A stretch of 55,688 bases of DNA from Embleya sp040605455 (GCF_040605455.1 NZ_JBEXCV010000049.1:1-55688), one strand, 5' to 3'. Positions 25,231 through 34,964 are shown, numbered from the stretch's first letter. The notes: generated by a model from the sequence alone, not told the origin. Numbers and translations are program-made.

Positions 25231-26631
25231 TCAGGCTGTGATGTTCCGCAGCTTGTCGTACAGATCCAGCACCGCCAGGCACAGCGGAACGACGGACACC
25301 ATCAGCATGCCTTCGAGCACGTCCATCAGCCGCCCCCAGAACGGGGACAGCCCGCGGGTGGGCACGGTGGTCGCGACGATCGCGAGCAGCGCGCCGACCG
25401 CGCACACCAGCGCGAAGATCCAGCCCTGGCGCTCCTTGTCCAGGAATCCGGTGTCCAGGCTCAGCCCGACGAAGAGCATCGCGAGGCCGAGCAGGCCGGC
25501 CGTGTACAGCACGGTGACCTGCGTGGTGTGCCTGAACAGGCGGGCGCGACCGAGGGTGACCAGGGCCAGTACGGCGGTCAGGATCCGGGTCCACATGGTG
25601 TCGACGTTGCCCAGCACGACACACGAGACGACGATCACAGCCGCGCACGCCCCGGTGAGGCCGCTGAGCAGCTCGTGCCCGTTGCGGGCCCGCGCGGCGA
25701 CGTCGGCGTGGTCGAGGGTGTCGCTCTGCCGGGCCGTGGGCGCGTCCGAGGGCAGGAAGCCGATCGGCAGGCGGGCGAGGCGGGCCGCCCAGGAGGGCAG
25801 GAAGGCGATCATCGCGATCGCGACGGTGCCGGCGACGGCCGCCGCCTCGCGCGGGCCGCTCTCGAAGGTGATCAGGCCGAAGGTGGCCGACGTGCCGAGC
25901 GCGCCGGCCCCGGCGCCGGCGATGTAGACGGCGCCGCGCTCCGGCAGCAGCGCGGCGATCAGCGTGGAGATCACCAGGACCGCGACGCAGGCGGCCAGGA
26001 ACTGGACCCGTCCGGGGCCCTCGCGCACCGGCGGCTCGATCGCGCCCAGGCCGGCCAGGAAGGCGTTCGGCAGCGCGCCGAGGCCGAGCACGGCGCCGCC
26101 CACGTGGTCCCCGTACACCCGGGAGCGCACGCCCGCGACCACGGTGAGCACCAGGGCCAGCGAGCCGCCGACAATGGCGGGCAGGCCGTGCGGCAGGGGG
26201 GTCATCCGCCAGAGCGCGATGGCGCCGAGGGTGAAGAAGGCTGCCGCACCGGACAAGCCGGCGATCCGCAACATCTCCGGCGTCCACAGCCGGTTGTCGC
26301 CGGCGACCGAGGTGGCCACCGAGTCGGCCACGTCGTCGTAGACCGGCGGCGGCGGGGCGTCCGCGAGCGCGGTGAAGCGCAGCAATTCGCCGTCGCGCAC
26401 GTTCTGCCCGGCCAGGGTGAGCGCGCTGTCCAGGGGCTCGCCGTCGAACCGGGTGAGCTGGAAGCCGGTCACCGCGCCGTTGCGCTGGGTCTGCCCGGAC
26501 AGCCGGAGTATCTCCGGGTACAGCTCCGCGAGCGGGACCTCTTCGGGCAGCGCGAGATCGACTCGGCAGTCCGGCGCGATGACGGTGATCCGGGCGAACC
26601 CGGTGGTGACCGTCGTGGTCGTGGAGTTCAC
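25231..26631 (-). CDS. eccD: EccD, type VII secretion membrane channel subunit
   Basis: A 466-residue protein. The first about 90 residues form the ubiquitin-like YukD/EccD cytosolic domain (RITVIAPDCRVDLALPEEV, then LTRFDGEPLD). A linker and about eleven transmembrane helices from residue 135 to the C-terminus follow, with a cytosolic loop around 300-320. This is the EccD topology; EccD forms the bulk of the membrane pore of ESX systems. The GTG at 26631 follows AGGGGGA. It is transcribed away from eccC, sharing a divergent promoter region 26632-26907. TAGAGT (complement 26699-26704) is a possible -10. Confidence 0.92.
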   Translation of the reverse strand: MNSTTTTVTTGFARITVIAPDCRVDLALPEEVPLAELYPEILRLSGQTQRNGAVTGFQLTRFDGEPLDSALTLAGQNVRDGELLRFTALADAPPPPVYDDVADSVATSVAGDNRLWTPEMLRIAGLSGAAAFFTLGAIALWRMTPLPHGLPAIVGGSLALVLTVVAGVRSRVYGDHVGGAVLGLGALPNAFLAGLGAIEPPVREGPGRVQFLAACVAVLVISTLIAALLPERGAVYIAGAGAGALGTSATFGLITFESGPREAAAVAGTVAIAMIAFLPSWAARLARLPIGFLPSDAPTARQSDTLDHADVAARARNGHELLSGLTGACAAVIVVSCVVLGNVDTMWTRILTAVLALVTLGRARLFRHTTQVTVLYTAGLLGLAMLFVGLSLDTGFLDKERQGWIFALVCAVGALLAIVATTVPTRGLSPFWGRLMDVLEGMLMVSVVPLCLAVLDLYDKLRNITA

Positions 26632-26760
26632 CTGTGCAGATCCCCCTGCTTGTAGCTGCCCCGTGTCCCGCGGCCCCGAGGGGCCGGGATGACGACGCAC
26701 TCTATAGCCGCGACACGGCCGGCCGCTGGCGCCGACGGGGTCGGCCAGTAGTATGCGGCG

Positions 26761-26792
26761 CACACACGAACGGCTCAACCGGTTCACGTGTG
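26761..26792. promoter_or_regulatory. Imperfect inverted repeat between divergent eccD and eccC
   Basis: CACACACGAACGG (26761-26773) and CCGGTTCACGTGTG (26779-26792) are near-complements around a CTCAA loop. TAGTAT (26749-26754) just before it is a possible eccC -10. The position, over the eccC leader, suits an operator controlling both sides. Confidence 0.5.
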
Positions 26793-26907
26793 CATGGAGA
26801 CGACCCTGACGGGGTGGGTTGACTCACATCACCTGCTCCTTTTCCGTGTTCTGCGGCGGGCTCGATCCATGTCCAGGGATCCTCGCGACGGATGAGGCTG
26901 ATTCACC

Positions 26908-29900
26908 TTGACCGTGGTCATCGTCAAGCGCCCGCCCAGGGTGCTGCCCTCTCCTGTGCCGGCGGAGGAGATCCAGCTCCAGGCACCGCCCGAACTGGAG
27001 CGACCGACCGACCAGAACTGGATCATGAGCGTGCTCCCGATGATGGGCATGCTCGGCTCGGCCGGCTTCTTCTTCATGCCTGGTGCGCCGAAGATGATGA
27101 TGGTCATGGGCGGCATGATGATGATCTCGTCGCTGGTCATGGTGGTCGCCAACATCATCAAGTCGCGTGGTGGCAATCGGGTCCAAATGCTCGATGCCCG
27201 ACGCGACTACCTCAAGTACCTCGCCCAGCAGCGCAAGGAGGTCCGTCGGACCGCCCGCAAGCAGCGCGACGCGCAGTTGTGGACGCACCCGGACCCGGCG
27301 CAGCTGTGGTCGGTGGCGGCGGGCGAACGGCGGATCTGGGAACGCCGGGCCGGTGACGCCGACTTCGGACAGGTCCGGGTCGGCGTGGGCCAGCAGCAGT
27401 TGTCCACCCCGCTGGTGGCGCCGAGCACCGCGCCGCTGGAGGAGTTGGAGCCGCTGTGTGCGGACGCCATGCGGCGCTTCCTGCGCACCCAGGCGACGCT
27501 GGACGACCTGCCGATGGCGGTGTCGCTGCGCTCCTTCTATCACCTGACCGTCTCCGGCGAGCCGGAGCGGGTGTACGGACTGACTCGGGCAATGCTGGGC
27601 CAACTCGCGGTGCTGCACTCGCCGGACGACGTGCGCATCGTGGTGGCCACGGACGCGAACTCGCTGCCGCGCTGGGACTGGCTGAAGTGGTTGCCGCACG
27701 TGCAGCACCCGTCGCAGTCGGACGGCGCGGGTTCGATCCGGATGATCGCGGGCGACCTGGGCGAGATCGAGGAGTGGCTGGCCGAGGACCTGGCCGGGCG
27801 CTCGCGCTTCGCGGCCGGCGCGCAGCCCGTACTGGACCAGCCGCACCTGGTGGTGGTCCTGGACGGCGGCGGCGTGCCCGCCAACTCGCTGCTCGCGGGG
27901 GCGGACGGATTGCAGGGCGTGACCATCGTCGAGGTGGTGCCCGGTCCGCTGGACGAACTGCGCGGCGGACTGGCGATCATCGCCGAGGAGGACCGGCTGA
28001 CGCTGGAGTCGACGGCGGGTGCGTACGAGGGGATGCCCGACTTCCTGTCGGCGGGCGACGCGGAGGCGCTCGCCCGGAAGCTGGCCCCGCTGCGGCTGTC
28101 GGCCAACGACGACGACGAGCCGCTGCTGGCCAACCTGGACTTCACCGACCTGATGGGCATCGGTGACGCCGCGCAGGTGGACGTGTCGCAGACCTGGCGG
28201 CCCAGGCCGCCGAACGACCGGCTGCGGGTGCCGATCGGGATCGGCCAGAACGGCGAGCCGATCATGCTGGACATCAAGGAAGCGGCGATGGAGGGCATGG
28301 GCCCGCACGGCCTGTGCGTCGGCGCGACCGGTTCCGGCAAGTCCGAGCTGCTGCGCACCCTGGTGCTGGGCCTGGCCACCACGCACAGCTCGGAGATCCT
28401 CAACTTCGTGCTCGCCGACTTCAAGGGCGGCGCGACCTTCTCCGGGATGTCGGACATGCCGCACGTCGCGGCGGTGATCACCAACCTGTCCGACGACCTG
28501 ACCCTGGTCGACCGCATGCGCGACTCGATCACGGGCGAGCTGAACCGGCGGCAGGAGCTGCTGCGTTCGGCGGGCAACTACGCCAACATGCACGACTACG
28601 AGCGCGCGCGGGTCGCGGGCGCCGCACTCGAGCCGCTGCCCTCGCTGGTGATCATCATCGACGAGTTCAGCGAACTGCTTACCGCCAAGCCGGACTTCAT
28701 CGACATGTTCATCCAGATCGGTCGCATCGGTCGATCGCTGGGCGTACACCTGCTGCTCGCGTCGCAGCGCTTGGAGGAGGGCCGGCTGCGCGGCCTGGAC
28801 ACGTATCTGTCCTACCGGATCGGTCTGCGTACCTTCTCCGCCGCCGAGTCCCGCGCGGCGATCGGCGTACCGGACGCCTATCACCTGCCGTCGGTGCCCG
28901 GCGCGGGCTATCTCAAGTTCGACACCGAGTCGATGGTGCAGTTCAAGGCCGCGTACGTCTCCGGCACCTACCGGGCCTCCGACCGGGTGCGGCGCAACCA
29001 GTCGGGCGCGCCCATGCCGGTGCTGTTCGGCAGCCAGTGGACGGCCGCGAACATGTGGAACCGGCAGCCGGACCTGCCGCCCGAGCCCGAACCCGAACCG
29101 GACATCGACAGCGCGCTCGCGGACACCGTGCTCGACGTGATCGTGCGCCGGATGGTCAACCAGGGTCCGCCCGCGCACCAGGTGTGGCTGCCGCCGCTGG
29201 CCGAGTCGAACTCGGTCGACCAGATGTTGCCGCCGCTTCAGGCCACCGCGGATCGCGGGCTGTCCTCGCCCGACTGGGGCGCGAACGGCCGGCTGGTGGT
29301 GCCACTGGGCCTGGTGGACAAGCCGTTCGAGCAGCGCCGCGACGTGATGTACGCGGACCTGTCCGGCGCGGCCGGCCACGCGCTCGTCGTGGGTGGCCCG
29401 CGCAGCGGCAAGAGCACCTTGCTGCGCACCATGATCGCCTCCTTCGCGCTGACCCACACGCCGGCCGAAGTCCAGTTCTACGTCCTGGACTTCGGCGGCG
29501 GTGGCATGGTCGCGCTGAGCGATCTGCCGCACGTGGGCGGGGTGGCGGGCCGGCTCGACGCCGAGCGGGTGCGCCGGATCGTCAGCGAGGTCAAGGGCAT
29601 CCTGGACCGGCGCGAGGAGATGTTCCGGGTCAACAACATCGACTCGATCGACACCTTCCGCAGGCGCCGTGCCGCCGGGACGCTGCCGGACGAGGCCTGG
29701 GGCGACGTCTTCCTGTTCGTCGACGGCTGGTTGACCCTCAAGAACGACTTCGACGCGCTCGAGGCCGAGGTCACCGACATCGCCACGCGCGGCCTGGGCT
29801 TCGGCGTGCACGTGGTGCTCACCGCGTCCCGGCACCCGGAGATCCGGCCCGCGCTCAAGGACCAGATCCAGACCCGGTTGGAGCTGCGACTCGGCGAGAC

Positions 29901-30858
29901 GATGGAGTCCGAGGTCGACCGGCGGCTCGCGGCGAACGTGCCCACCGGCGCGCCGGGTCGCGGCCTGTCCCCGGACAAGCTGCACTTCCTGGCCGCGCTG
30001 CCGCGGATCGACGGGGCGTCCTCGGCGGAGGACCTGGGCGAGGGCATGGCGGCCATGGTCGGCGCGATCAAGGCCGCGTGGGCGGGGCCGCCCGCTCCCC
30101 CGGTGCGGGTGCTGCCGATGCTGCTGCCGTACGAGCAGTTGCCGACGCCCGCGCAGGTGCCCGGTCGGCCGATCCCGATCGGCGTGGACGAGGCGACGCT
30201 CAGCCCGGTGTACCTGGACTTCAACGTCGACACGAACTTCGTGCTGTTCGGCGAGAGCGAGTCCGGCAAGACCAACTTCCTGCGGCTGCTGGCGCGCGGC
30301 ATCTCCGAGCGGTACACGCCGGCCGAGGCCCGGATCATCGTGTCCGACTACCGGCGCACGCTCTTGGACGTGGTCCCGGAGTCGCACCTGCTGGAGTACG
30401 CGGCGGCGGCGCCGGCCCTGACCTCGTTCATGAACGAGATCCGCGGCGGCATCGAACGCCGCCTGCCCGGGCCGGAGGTGACCCAGGATCAGCTGCGCAA
30501 CCGGAGCTGGTGGAGCGGCCCCGAATTGTTCCTGCTGGTCGACGACTACGACCTGGTGGCCTCCTCGAGCGGCAACCCGGTCGGCAGCATCGCCGAGTTC
30601 CTGCCGCTGGCCCGCGACGTCGGCCTGCACCTGATCATCGCCCGCAGCAGCGGCGGCGCGGGCCGGGCCCTGTACGAGCCGGTCCTGCAAAAGCTCCTCG
30701 ACCTGGGCACGTCCGGCCTGATCCTGTCCGGCAACCGCGACGAGGGCGCCCTGATGGCCAACGTCAAGCCGGCCCAACTCCCGCCGGGTCGCGGCCAGTT
30801 CATCACCCGCCGCCGAGGCGTCGAACTGATCCAGACGGCCTGGCTGGCGGAAACCTGA
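26908..30858 (+). CDS. eccC: EccC, FtsK/SpoIIIE-type ATPase of type VII secretion
   Basis: A single-chain EccC of about 1,316 residues (many mycobacterial systems split it into Ca and Cb). Two N-terminal transmembrane helices (about 39-58 and 63-86) precede a DUF-type stalk domain, then three FtsK-like ATPase domains. Domain 1 has Walker A GATGSGKS (from 472) and Walker B VIIIDEF. Domain 2 has GGPRSGKS (from 829) with FLFVDGW in place of DE. Domain 3 has GESESGKT (from 1115) with FLLVDDY. Domain 1 is therefore the likely active motor, while domains 2 and 3 bind WXG substrates. The start is TTG (26908) with GAGG ten bases upstream; GTG 26914 is an alternative. It ends in a strong terminator, so it is probably monocistronic. 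Confidence 0.95.
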   Translation: MTVVIVKRPPRVLPSPVPAEEIQLQAPPELERPTDQNWIMSVLPMMGMLGSAGFFFMPGAPKMMMVMGGMMMISSLVMVVANIIKSRGGNRVQMLDARRDYLKYLAQQRKEVRRTARKQRDAQLWTHPDPAQLWSVAAGERRIWERRAGDADFGQVRVGVGQQQLSTPLVAPSTAPLEELEPLCADAMRRFLRTQATLDDLPMAVSLRSFYHLTVSGEPERVYGLTRAMLGQLAVLHSPDDVRIVVATDANSLPRWDWLKWLPHVQHPSQSDGAGSIRMIAGDLGEIEEWLAEDLAGRSRFAAGAQPVLDQPHLVVVLDGGGVPANSLLAGADGLQGVTIVEVVPGPLDELRGGLAIIAEEDRLTLESTAGAYEGMPDFLSAGDAEALARKLAPLRLSANDDDEPLLANLDFTDLMGIGDAAQVDVSQTWRPRPPNDRLRVPIGIGQNGEPIMLDIKEAAMEGMGPHGLCVGATGSGKSELLRTLVLGLATTHSSEILNFVLADFKGGATFSGMSDMPHVAAVITNLSDDLTLVDRMRDSITGELNRRQELLRSAGNYANMHDYERARVAGAALEPLPSLVIIIDEFSELLTAKPDFIDMFIQIGRIGRSLGVHLLLASQRLEEGRLRGLDTYLSYRIGLRTFSAAESRAAIGVPDAYHLPSVPGAGYLKFDTESMVQFKAAYVSGTYRASDRVRRNQSGAPMPVLFGSQWTAANMWNRQPDLPPEPEPEPDIDSALADTVLDVIVRRMVNQGPPAHQVWLPPLAESNSVDQMLPPLQATADRGLSSPDWGANGRLVVPLGLVDKPFEQRRDVMYADLSGAAGHALVVGGPRSGKSTLLRTMIASFALTHTPAEVQFYVLDFGGGGMVALSDLPHVGGVAGRLDAERVRRIVSEVKGILDRREEMFRVNNIDSIDTFRRRRAAGTLPDEAWGDVFLFVDGWLTLKNDFDALEAEVTDIATRGLGFGVHVVLTASRHPEIRPALKDQIQTRLELRLGETMESEVDRRLAANVPTGAPGRGLSPDKLHFLAALPRIDGASSAEDLGEGMAAMVGAIKAAWAGPPAPPVRVLPMLLPYEQLPTPAQVPGRPIPIGVDEATLSPVYLDFNVDTNFVLFGESESGKTNFLRLLARGISERYTPAEARIIVSDYRRTLLDVVPESHLLEYAAAAPALTSFMNEIRGGIERRLPGPEVTQDQLRNRSWWSGPELFLLVDDYDLVASSSGNPVGSIAEFLPLARDVGLHLIIARSSGGAGRALYEPVLQKLLDLGTSGLILSGNRDEGALMANVKPAQLPPGRGQFITRRRGVELIQTAWLAET

Positions 30859-30879
30859 CCGACCCACAACACCACATTC

Positions 30880-30912
30880 GGGGCCCGGGCACACCGCCCG
30901 GGCCCCGCTTTG
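30880..30912 (+). terminator. Terminator of eccC
   Basis: GGGGCCCGGGC (30880-30890), a five-base loop and GCCCGGGCCCC (30896-30906), then GCTTTG. Perfect 11-bp stem, 21 bases past the eccC stop. Confidence 0.85.
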
Positions 30913-30921
30913 TGCCGGTAT

Positions 30922-30950
30922 GCCGACCCGGCCATCCGAATAGTTATAAC
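30922..30950 (+). promoter_or_regulatory. Candidate promoter for the accessory ESX genes
   Basis: TATAAC (30945-30950) matches five of six -10 consensus bases and stands out in GC-rich DNA. GCCGAC 17 bases upstream is a weak -35. It lies between the eccC terminator and the next gene, giving a leader of about 125 bases. Confidence 0.5.
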
Positions 30951-31084
30951 GGAACGTCAGCCTCCTCTTGCAATCCGCTGATGGTTCATGGATCAATGGT
31001 CGGCACTGTGGCACGCAGGCGTGTTCGACGTGCGCCGGGGAGGGTCACGGCCGAAGGTCATCAAGCGCGGGGGAAGCGTTGGCT

Positions 31085-31495
31085 ATGGCGGGATCCGGTT
31101 TCCAGATCAGCCTGGAGATGCTCGAGAAGTTTCAAAGCGCGCTGGAGGGCGTCCTGACCGATCTGGTCGGCCCGGACACAGGGGCCAACCCGGGGGACCA
31201 TGGGATCGGTGCGAGCGACCTTGGGGTGTCGTTTGCCGAGGCGCCGATGATGGGTGGGGTCATCACGGAGACGGCAACTCAATTGCGGCAACTGATCGAC
31301 AAGTTGCAGGATCAGATTACGGCGATGAAGTTGGGGATCAAGGTCACGGGCGCGAACACGGCCGACGTTGACGACGACACGCGCCAGTCCCTGAATCAGG
31401 TGCTGCAGCGGATCGGTAGCGGTGGGCAGGCGCCCGTGGTGGCGGGATCGGCGCCGGGGACACCGCCGGCAACCAGCAAGGTGGATCTGGGATGA
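31085..31495 (+). CDS. Small helical ESX-associated protein (possible partner of the following WXG protein)
   Basis: A 136-residue protein. It begins with a helix (FQISLEMLEKFQSALEGVL), a Gly/Asp-rich loop, and a second long helix (TETATQLRQLIDKLQDQITAMKL). That is a helical-hairpin shape like WXG100/PE proteins, but without a WXG motif. A charged and Pro/Ala-rich tail follows. The ATG at 31085 is used; TTG 31079 has GGGGGA at better spacing and is an alternative. It precedes the WXG/Gly-Pro-rich gene by 37 bases in the same direction. I infer a co-secreted pair, but no family was recognised. Confidence 0.65.
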   Translation: MAGSGFQISLEMLEKFQSALEGVLTDLVGPDTGANPGDHGIGASDLGVSFAEAPMMGGVITETATQLRQLIDKLQDQITAMKLGIKVTGANTADVDDDTRQSLNQVLQRIGSGGQAPVVAGSAPGTPPATSKVDLG

Positions 31496-31532
31496 CGCGG
31501 CTACGGGAGCCAGGCGTCGTGGGGAGGATCTG

Positions 31533-33210
31533 ATGGTGCATTCCGAAGGCGCGCCGACCAACGGACCGGGCGGCGGGGAAACCGACTTCGACAGCTTTTC
31601 CCTGGAACAGCTGCAAGCGATGATCGCGCAGGCGAGTCCTTCGGCGCTGACAGGCTACGCGGAGAAGCTGACTGGCACAGCGCGGCGGATCCAGACGGCG
31701 ACGGAGGGCCTCAGCAAGTGCATCCAGGCCCTGGACGGTGTCTGGGAGGGTCCCAGTGCGGAGAGCTTCCGCTCCTGGGCCGGCGGCCTGACCGCCGCAG
31801 CAGCCGGACTCGGCGACTACGTCGCAGCTGCCAGCACCCACGTCAATCACATAGGCCAACAGATTGTCGTGGCCAAGGCCCGGATGCCACAGCGCATGGA
31901 CCCGACGGTCCTGGCTACGGCGAACCAGGGCCCGGTGGCCTTGGTGTCCCAAGCCGTGACGACCAAGGCCGCCGGTGGCACCCCTCCCGGCGGTGTGGAC
32001 CCGATCAAGGCCCAACAGGACGCCAAGGCCCAGGTCGACGCGGCCCACCGCGAGGCGGTGGCGCAGATGCGGATGTTGGCTTCTACGTATCGGGTTACGG
32101 CACAGGACCTGAAGGCGATGCCGGCGCCTGTGTTTCCGCCACCGCCTAGTAATTTCCGAGACAATTTCCGAGACAACTACACAGCCATCGAAGGGCCAAC
32201 CGGCGGCTCGGGCGGTGGGGGCTCGGGCGGTGGGGGCTCCGGCAGTGGGGGCTCCGGTAGTGGTGGCTCCGGCTCAGCCGGGTCACGTTCAGGAGCAGGC
32301 CAGCCGAGTTCCGGGATCTACTCCGCCCCGCCAGGCTCCACGCCCGGCAGCGGAGGCCCTGGCGGCACCACGACGGGGGCCAACACTTCATTCGTACCTC
32401 AGTCGACCAATCTGCAAGGCGCCGGTTCACTCACTGCTCCCGATCCCACAACCGGTGCTCCCTGGACGCCGCAGGTCTCCGGCGGCCCTGCACCGGTGAC
32501 CACGCCAAGCGGTAACGGACCCGGGCTCGGCCTGCCGGGCGGCATTCCACCGTTCTCGGGGACCACTCCCGGCACGCCTCCCGGCGGTGGCGCCGGCCGC
32601 ACCGGCGGCGCCCCCGGATCCGGCCCGCGCGGCGGGGGCGGGGGCGGAGGCACCAGCAGCCCCTCTTCACGCAGCGGAGGCGTCCCGGGCATGGTGCCGG
32701 GTGGAAGCGGGAGTTCACCTGGATCCCCGCCACGCGGTGGCGGTACGCCGCCGGGAACCGGCGGTGGACGCGGGTCCTTCACCACCCGTCCCGAAACACG
32801 CACCCCGAACCCACTCGGTCCCGGTGGTTCTTCCGGCACCGGCTCCCCTGGACGCGCCCCCGGGATGCCGGGATTTCCAGGCGCCGCGGGCGGCGCTGGC
32901 CCGTCCTCGACCGGGGGCTCCGGGCGCAGGCTCGCGGCGTCCCGGGGGGGGCTCCGTCGGAAACGTCTCGGGAACCCCGTCCAATCGGCACTCACCCAGG
33001 CTGCGAGCCCTGCCCGTGGAAAGCGGTGACCCGGCGTCGGAAGGTGCCGGCAACCAGGCTCCGAGGCAAGCTCCTGGCCGGCGGACACCTTTTACCGGCG
33101 GCGCACGCTCGGAACAGATCCCACGTCGTGCCCCTCGCTCCGAAGAAGATGACGACAATGTCTGGGACGGCCCACGCCGACCGGGTGTGGTCCCACCGGT
33201 CATCGACTGA
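31533..33210 (+). CDS. WXG-domain protein with long Gly/Ser/Pro-rich tail; reading frame broken at a G8 tract
   Basis: The ATG at 31533 follows GGAGG at six bases. The N-terminal about 190 residues are helical, with a WXG motif (W71-E72-G73 in LDGVWEGPSAESF), as in ESX-secreted or PPE-like proteins. From about residue 215 comes a natural (GGGGS)n-like linker and a Gly/Pro/Thr-rich region. As written, the frame stops at 33029. Eight Gs at 32944-32951 mark a break: from there the +1 frame has high third-position GC and ends at 33210 with an acidic tail, SEEDDDNVWDG...VPPVID, 42 bases before the mycosin. With seven Gs the product would be one 558-residue protein. A sequencing error, slippage or phase variation are all possible. 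Confidence 0.75.
32151..32280 (+). repeat. Short tandem repeats in the linker of the WXG protein
   Basis: AATTTCCGAGAC is repeated twice (32151-32174, encoding NFRD units). A G-rich repeat follows (32202-32280, units like GGTGGGGGCTCGGGC) encoding GGGGS/GSGGS. The runs of four and five Gs could form quadruplexes and are prone to slippage. Confidence 0.75.
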
Positions 33211-33252
33211 CCGGCGCCCGCGCCATCGCCCTAGGAAGGACACCACCGCCGC

Positions 33253-34563
33253 ATGAGCGGACGCCTCACCCGAGCTTCCCGGATGTCCGTCACGCTCGGC
33301 GTGCTCCTGATCATCGTGATCGGCGCGGGTCGGTTTGCGTCACCTGCTTTTGCAGAGTCCATTCGGGCACAGCAGTGGTATTTGGACACCTGGAAGATCG
33401 ATGACGTCTGGAAAACCACGCGCGGTGCCGGAGTCACGATTGCCGTGATCGACTCGGGCGTAGACGCCACTCATCTGGATCTCGTCGGACAGACTTTGCC
33501 GAGTCTGAGCACTTCCGGGGACGTAGAGGGGCACGGCACCGGAATGGCCAGTCTCATCGTGGGGCAGGGTCAAGCAGGTGGCGGCCAAGGCGTCTTCGGC
33601 GTCGCTCCGGGTGCCAAGGTCCTACCCTTCCGCACCGCCCCTGGTCCCATCGGAGGACTCGACCAAACATCCTTGGCTGAAGGTGTTCGCCTCGCCGCCG
33701 ACTCCCCAGCCAAAATCATCAACCTGTCGGTGGGTTCAGGAACGTATTCCCCAGCGTTTAGCGATGCCATCACATACGCACTGAGCAAGGGGAAGCTGTT
33801 GGTTGCGGCCGGCGGCAATACGCCGGAGGACCAAAACGGTGTACCGGTGTACCCCGGCGCGTATCCAGGTGTTCTGTCCGTCAGCGCAGTGAATCGTGAA
33901 GGTTCGCCGGCCAGTAACAGTGTCCAAGGGTCGTGGATTTCGCTCACGGCTCCCGGACAAGACATCCCCAGAGCTTGCGTCACGCAGACCCACTACTGCC
34001 GTGGCACCGGCTCCAGCGACGCCGCCGCCCTGACCTCAGGTGTTGGCGCGCTCGTCTGGTCCGTGCATCCCGACTGGACTGCCAACCAGGTCATCCGGCG
34101 GCTGCTCGACACCGCGAATCGGCCCAATGAGCCCGTGCCTTCGGACACCTTCGGCTACGGCGCCGTCAGCCCCCGCAAGGCCCTCGCCGCCACCGACACG
34201 CCCGGTCCCGCCGACGTCAACCCGCTGATCGGCGTGCGCGGCGACAAGCCCACCACGGCGCCGACGACGGCCGCCCCGAATACCCCCTCGGCCGCGGCAC
34301 CCGCCGCGCCAAGCCAAACCACTCCGCCGGTGGCGGCACCCGCCGCCAAGTCCGACGACGGCAACAACCTCCTCGTCCCCATCCTGGTCGGAACCATCGC
34401 CGCAGCCGCCCTCGTCGCCGGCGCCGCCGTCATCACCATGCGCCGCCGCCGAGCCCGCGAACTCGCCCGCCGGCAATTGGCCGTCGCGCCTCCGTGGCCC
34501 ACCGCGCCCCCCGCTCCGCCGACCTACCACCACCACGGCGGCGGCCCCTACGACCGACGCTGA
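33253..34563 (+). CDS. Mycosin-like subtilisin protease, accessory copy
   Basis: A 436-residue S8 protease. It has a signal peptide with cleavage near AFA-ES (about residue 34), then catalytic D67 (AVIDSGVD), H94 (GHGTGMA) and, by alignment, S255 in GTGSSDAAALTSG. There the usual GTSxAxP is altered: Thr becomes Ser and the Pro is lost. A Thr/Pro/Ala-rich linker and a C-terminal transmembrane helix (about 375-396) followed by RRRR anchor it, as in mycosins (MycP), which process ESX substrates and stabilise the pore. The first two-thirds of the gene are visibly less GC-rich than the core ESX genes. It follows the WXG/Gly-Pro protein by 42 bases and probably belongs to that unit. Confidence 0.88.
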   Translation: MSGRLTRASRMSVTLGVLLIIVIGAGRFASPAFAESIRAQQWYLDTWKIDDVWKTTRGAGVTIAVIDSGVDATHLDLVGQTLPSLSTSGDVEGHGTGMASLIVGQGQAGGGQGVFGVAPGAKVLPFRTAPGPIGGLDQTSLAEGVRLAADSPAKIINLSVGSGTYSPAFSDAITYALSKGKLLVAAGGNTPEDQNGVPVYPGAYPGVLSVSAVNREGSPASNSVQGSWISLTAPGQDIPRACVTQTHYCRGTGSSDAAALTSGVGALVWSVHPDWTANQVIRRLLDTANRPNEPVPSDTFGYGAVSPRKALAATDTPGPADVNPLIGVRGDKPTTAPTTAAPNTPSAAAPAAPSQTTPPVAAPAAKSDDGNNLLVPILVGTIAAAALVAGAAVITMRRRRARELARRQLAVAPPWPTAPPAPPTYHHHGGGPYDRR

Positions 34564-34607
34564 CGTACAACGGCCCGAACCGGACCGCATGGCCGCCACC
34601 GCGACGG

Positions 34608-34964
34608 TCAGAACAGCGGTGCGTGGTTGCCGTAGCGCGGCTTGCAGAGTGTGCACGGGATGGGCCGACCCTCGCGGTCCTCACCGCGCCGGCCGCCCTT
34701 GCAATCGCAGACGGCCGCGGGCTCGGGCATCGGGTCCGGGCCCACGAATCGCCGGAACGTCTCCCGCATGGTCGCGTGCACCTCGATCGCCTCGTCCAGG
34801 CGGTACAGCAGGACGGCCAACGGTGCACGGATGCCGGGACCGGTGAGGGGTCCGCGCGTTCGAATCGTGCCCGCGAGGTCGTGGATCAGCACGGTCCGAT
34901 CGGCGCGCCGGGCGAGCTTGAGCGCGACAAGGTGGTCGACACCTATTTCGCGGGGACCGCGCAA
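34608..34964 (-). CDS. Small protein with C-terminal Cys motifs, unknown function
   Basis: If the TTG at 34964 is used, the product has 118 residues and overlaps the preceding gene by 22 bases. A GTG within (at VLIHDLAG) is an alternative. Third codon positions are strongly GC, supporting a real gene. The N-terminal half is Arg/Leu-rich and probably helical. The C-terminus carries CDCKGG and CTLCKPRYG about 20 residues apart, a CxC...CxxC pattern that could bind zinc. It is convergent with the accessory mycosin (44-base gap). I do not recognise the family. Confidence 0.55.
   Translation of the reverse strand: MRGPREIGVDHLVALKLARRADRTVLIHDLAGTIRTRGPLTGPGIRAPLAVLLYRLDEAIEVHATMRETFRRFVGPDPMPEPAAVCDCKGGRRGEDREGRPIPCTLCKPRYGNHAPLF

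Noticed and set aside
26824..31014. 1,396-codon open frame antisense to eccC
   Set aside because: The sense strand has three Walker A motifs; the antisense frame is His/Arg/Gln-rich without any recognisable domain.
32202..32280. Gly/Ser repeat as an engineered linker or vector contamination
   Set aside because: The repeat is imperfect, uses varied codons, and continues into a natural Gly/Pro-rich domain.
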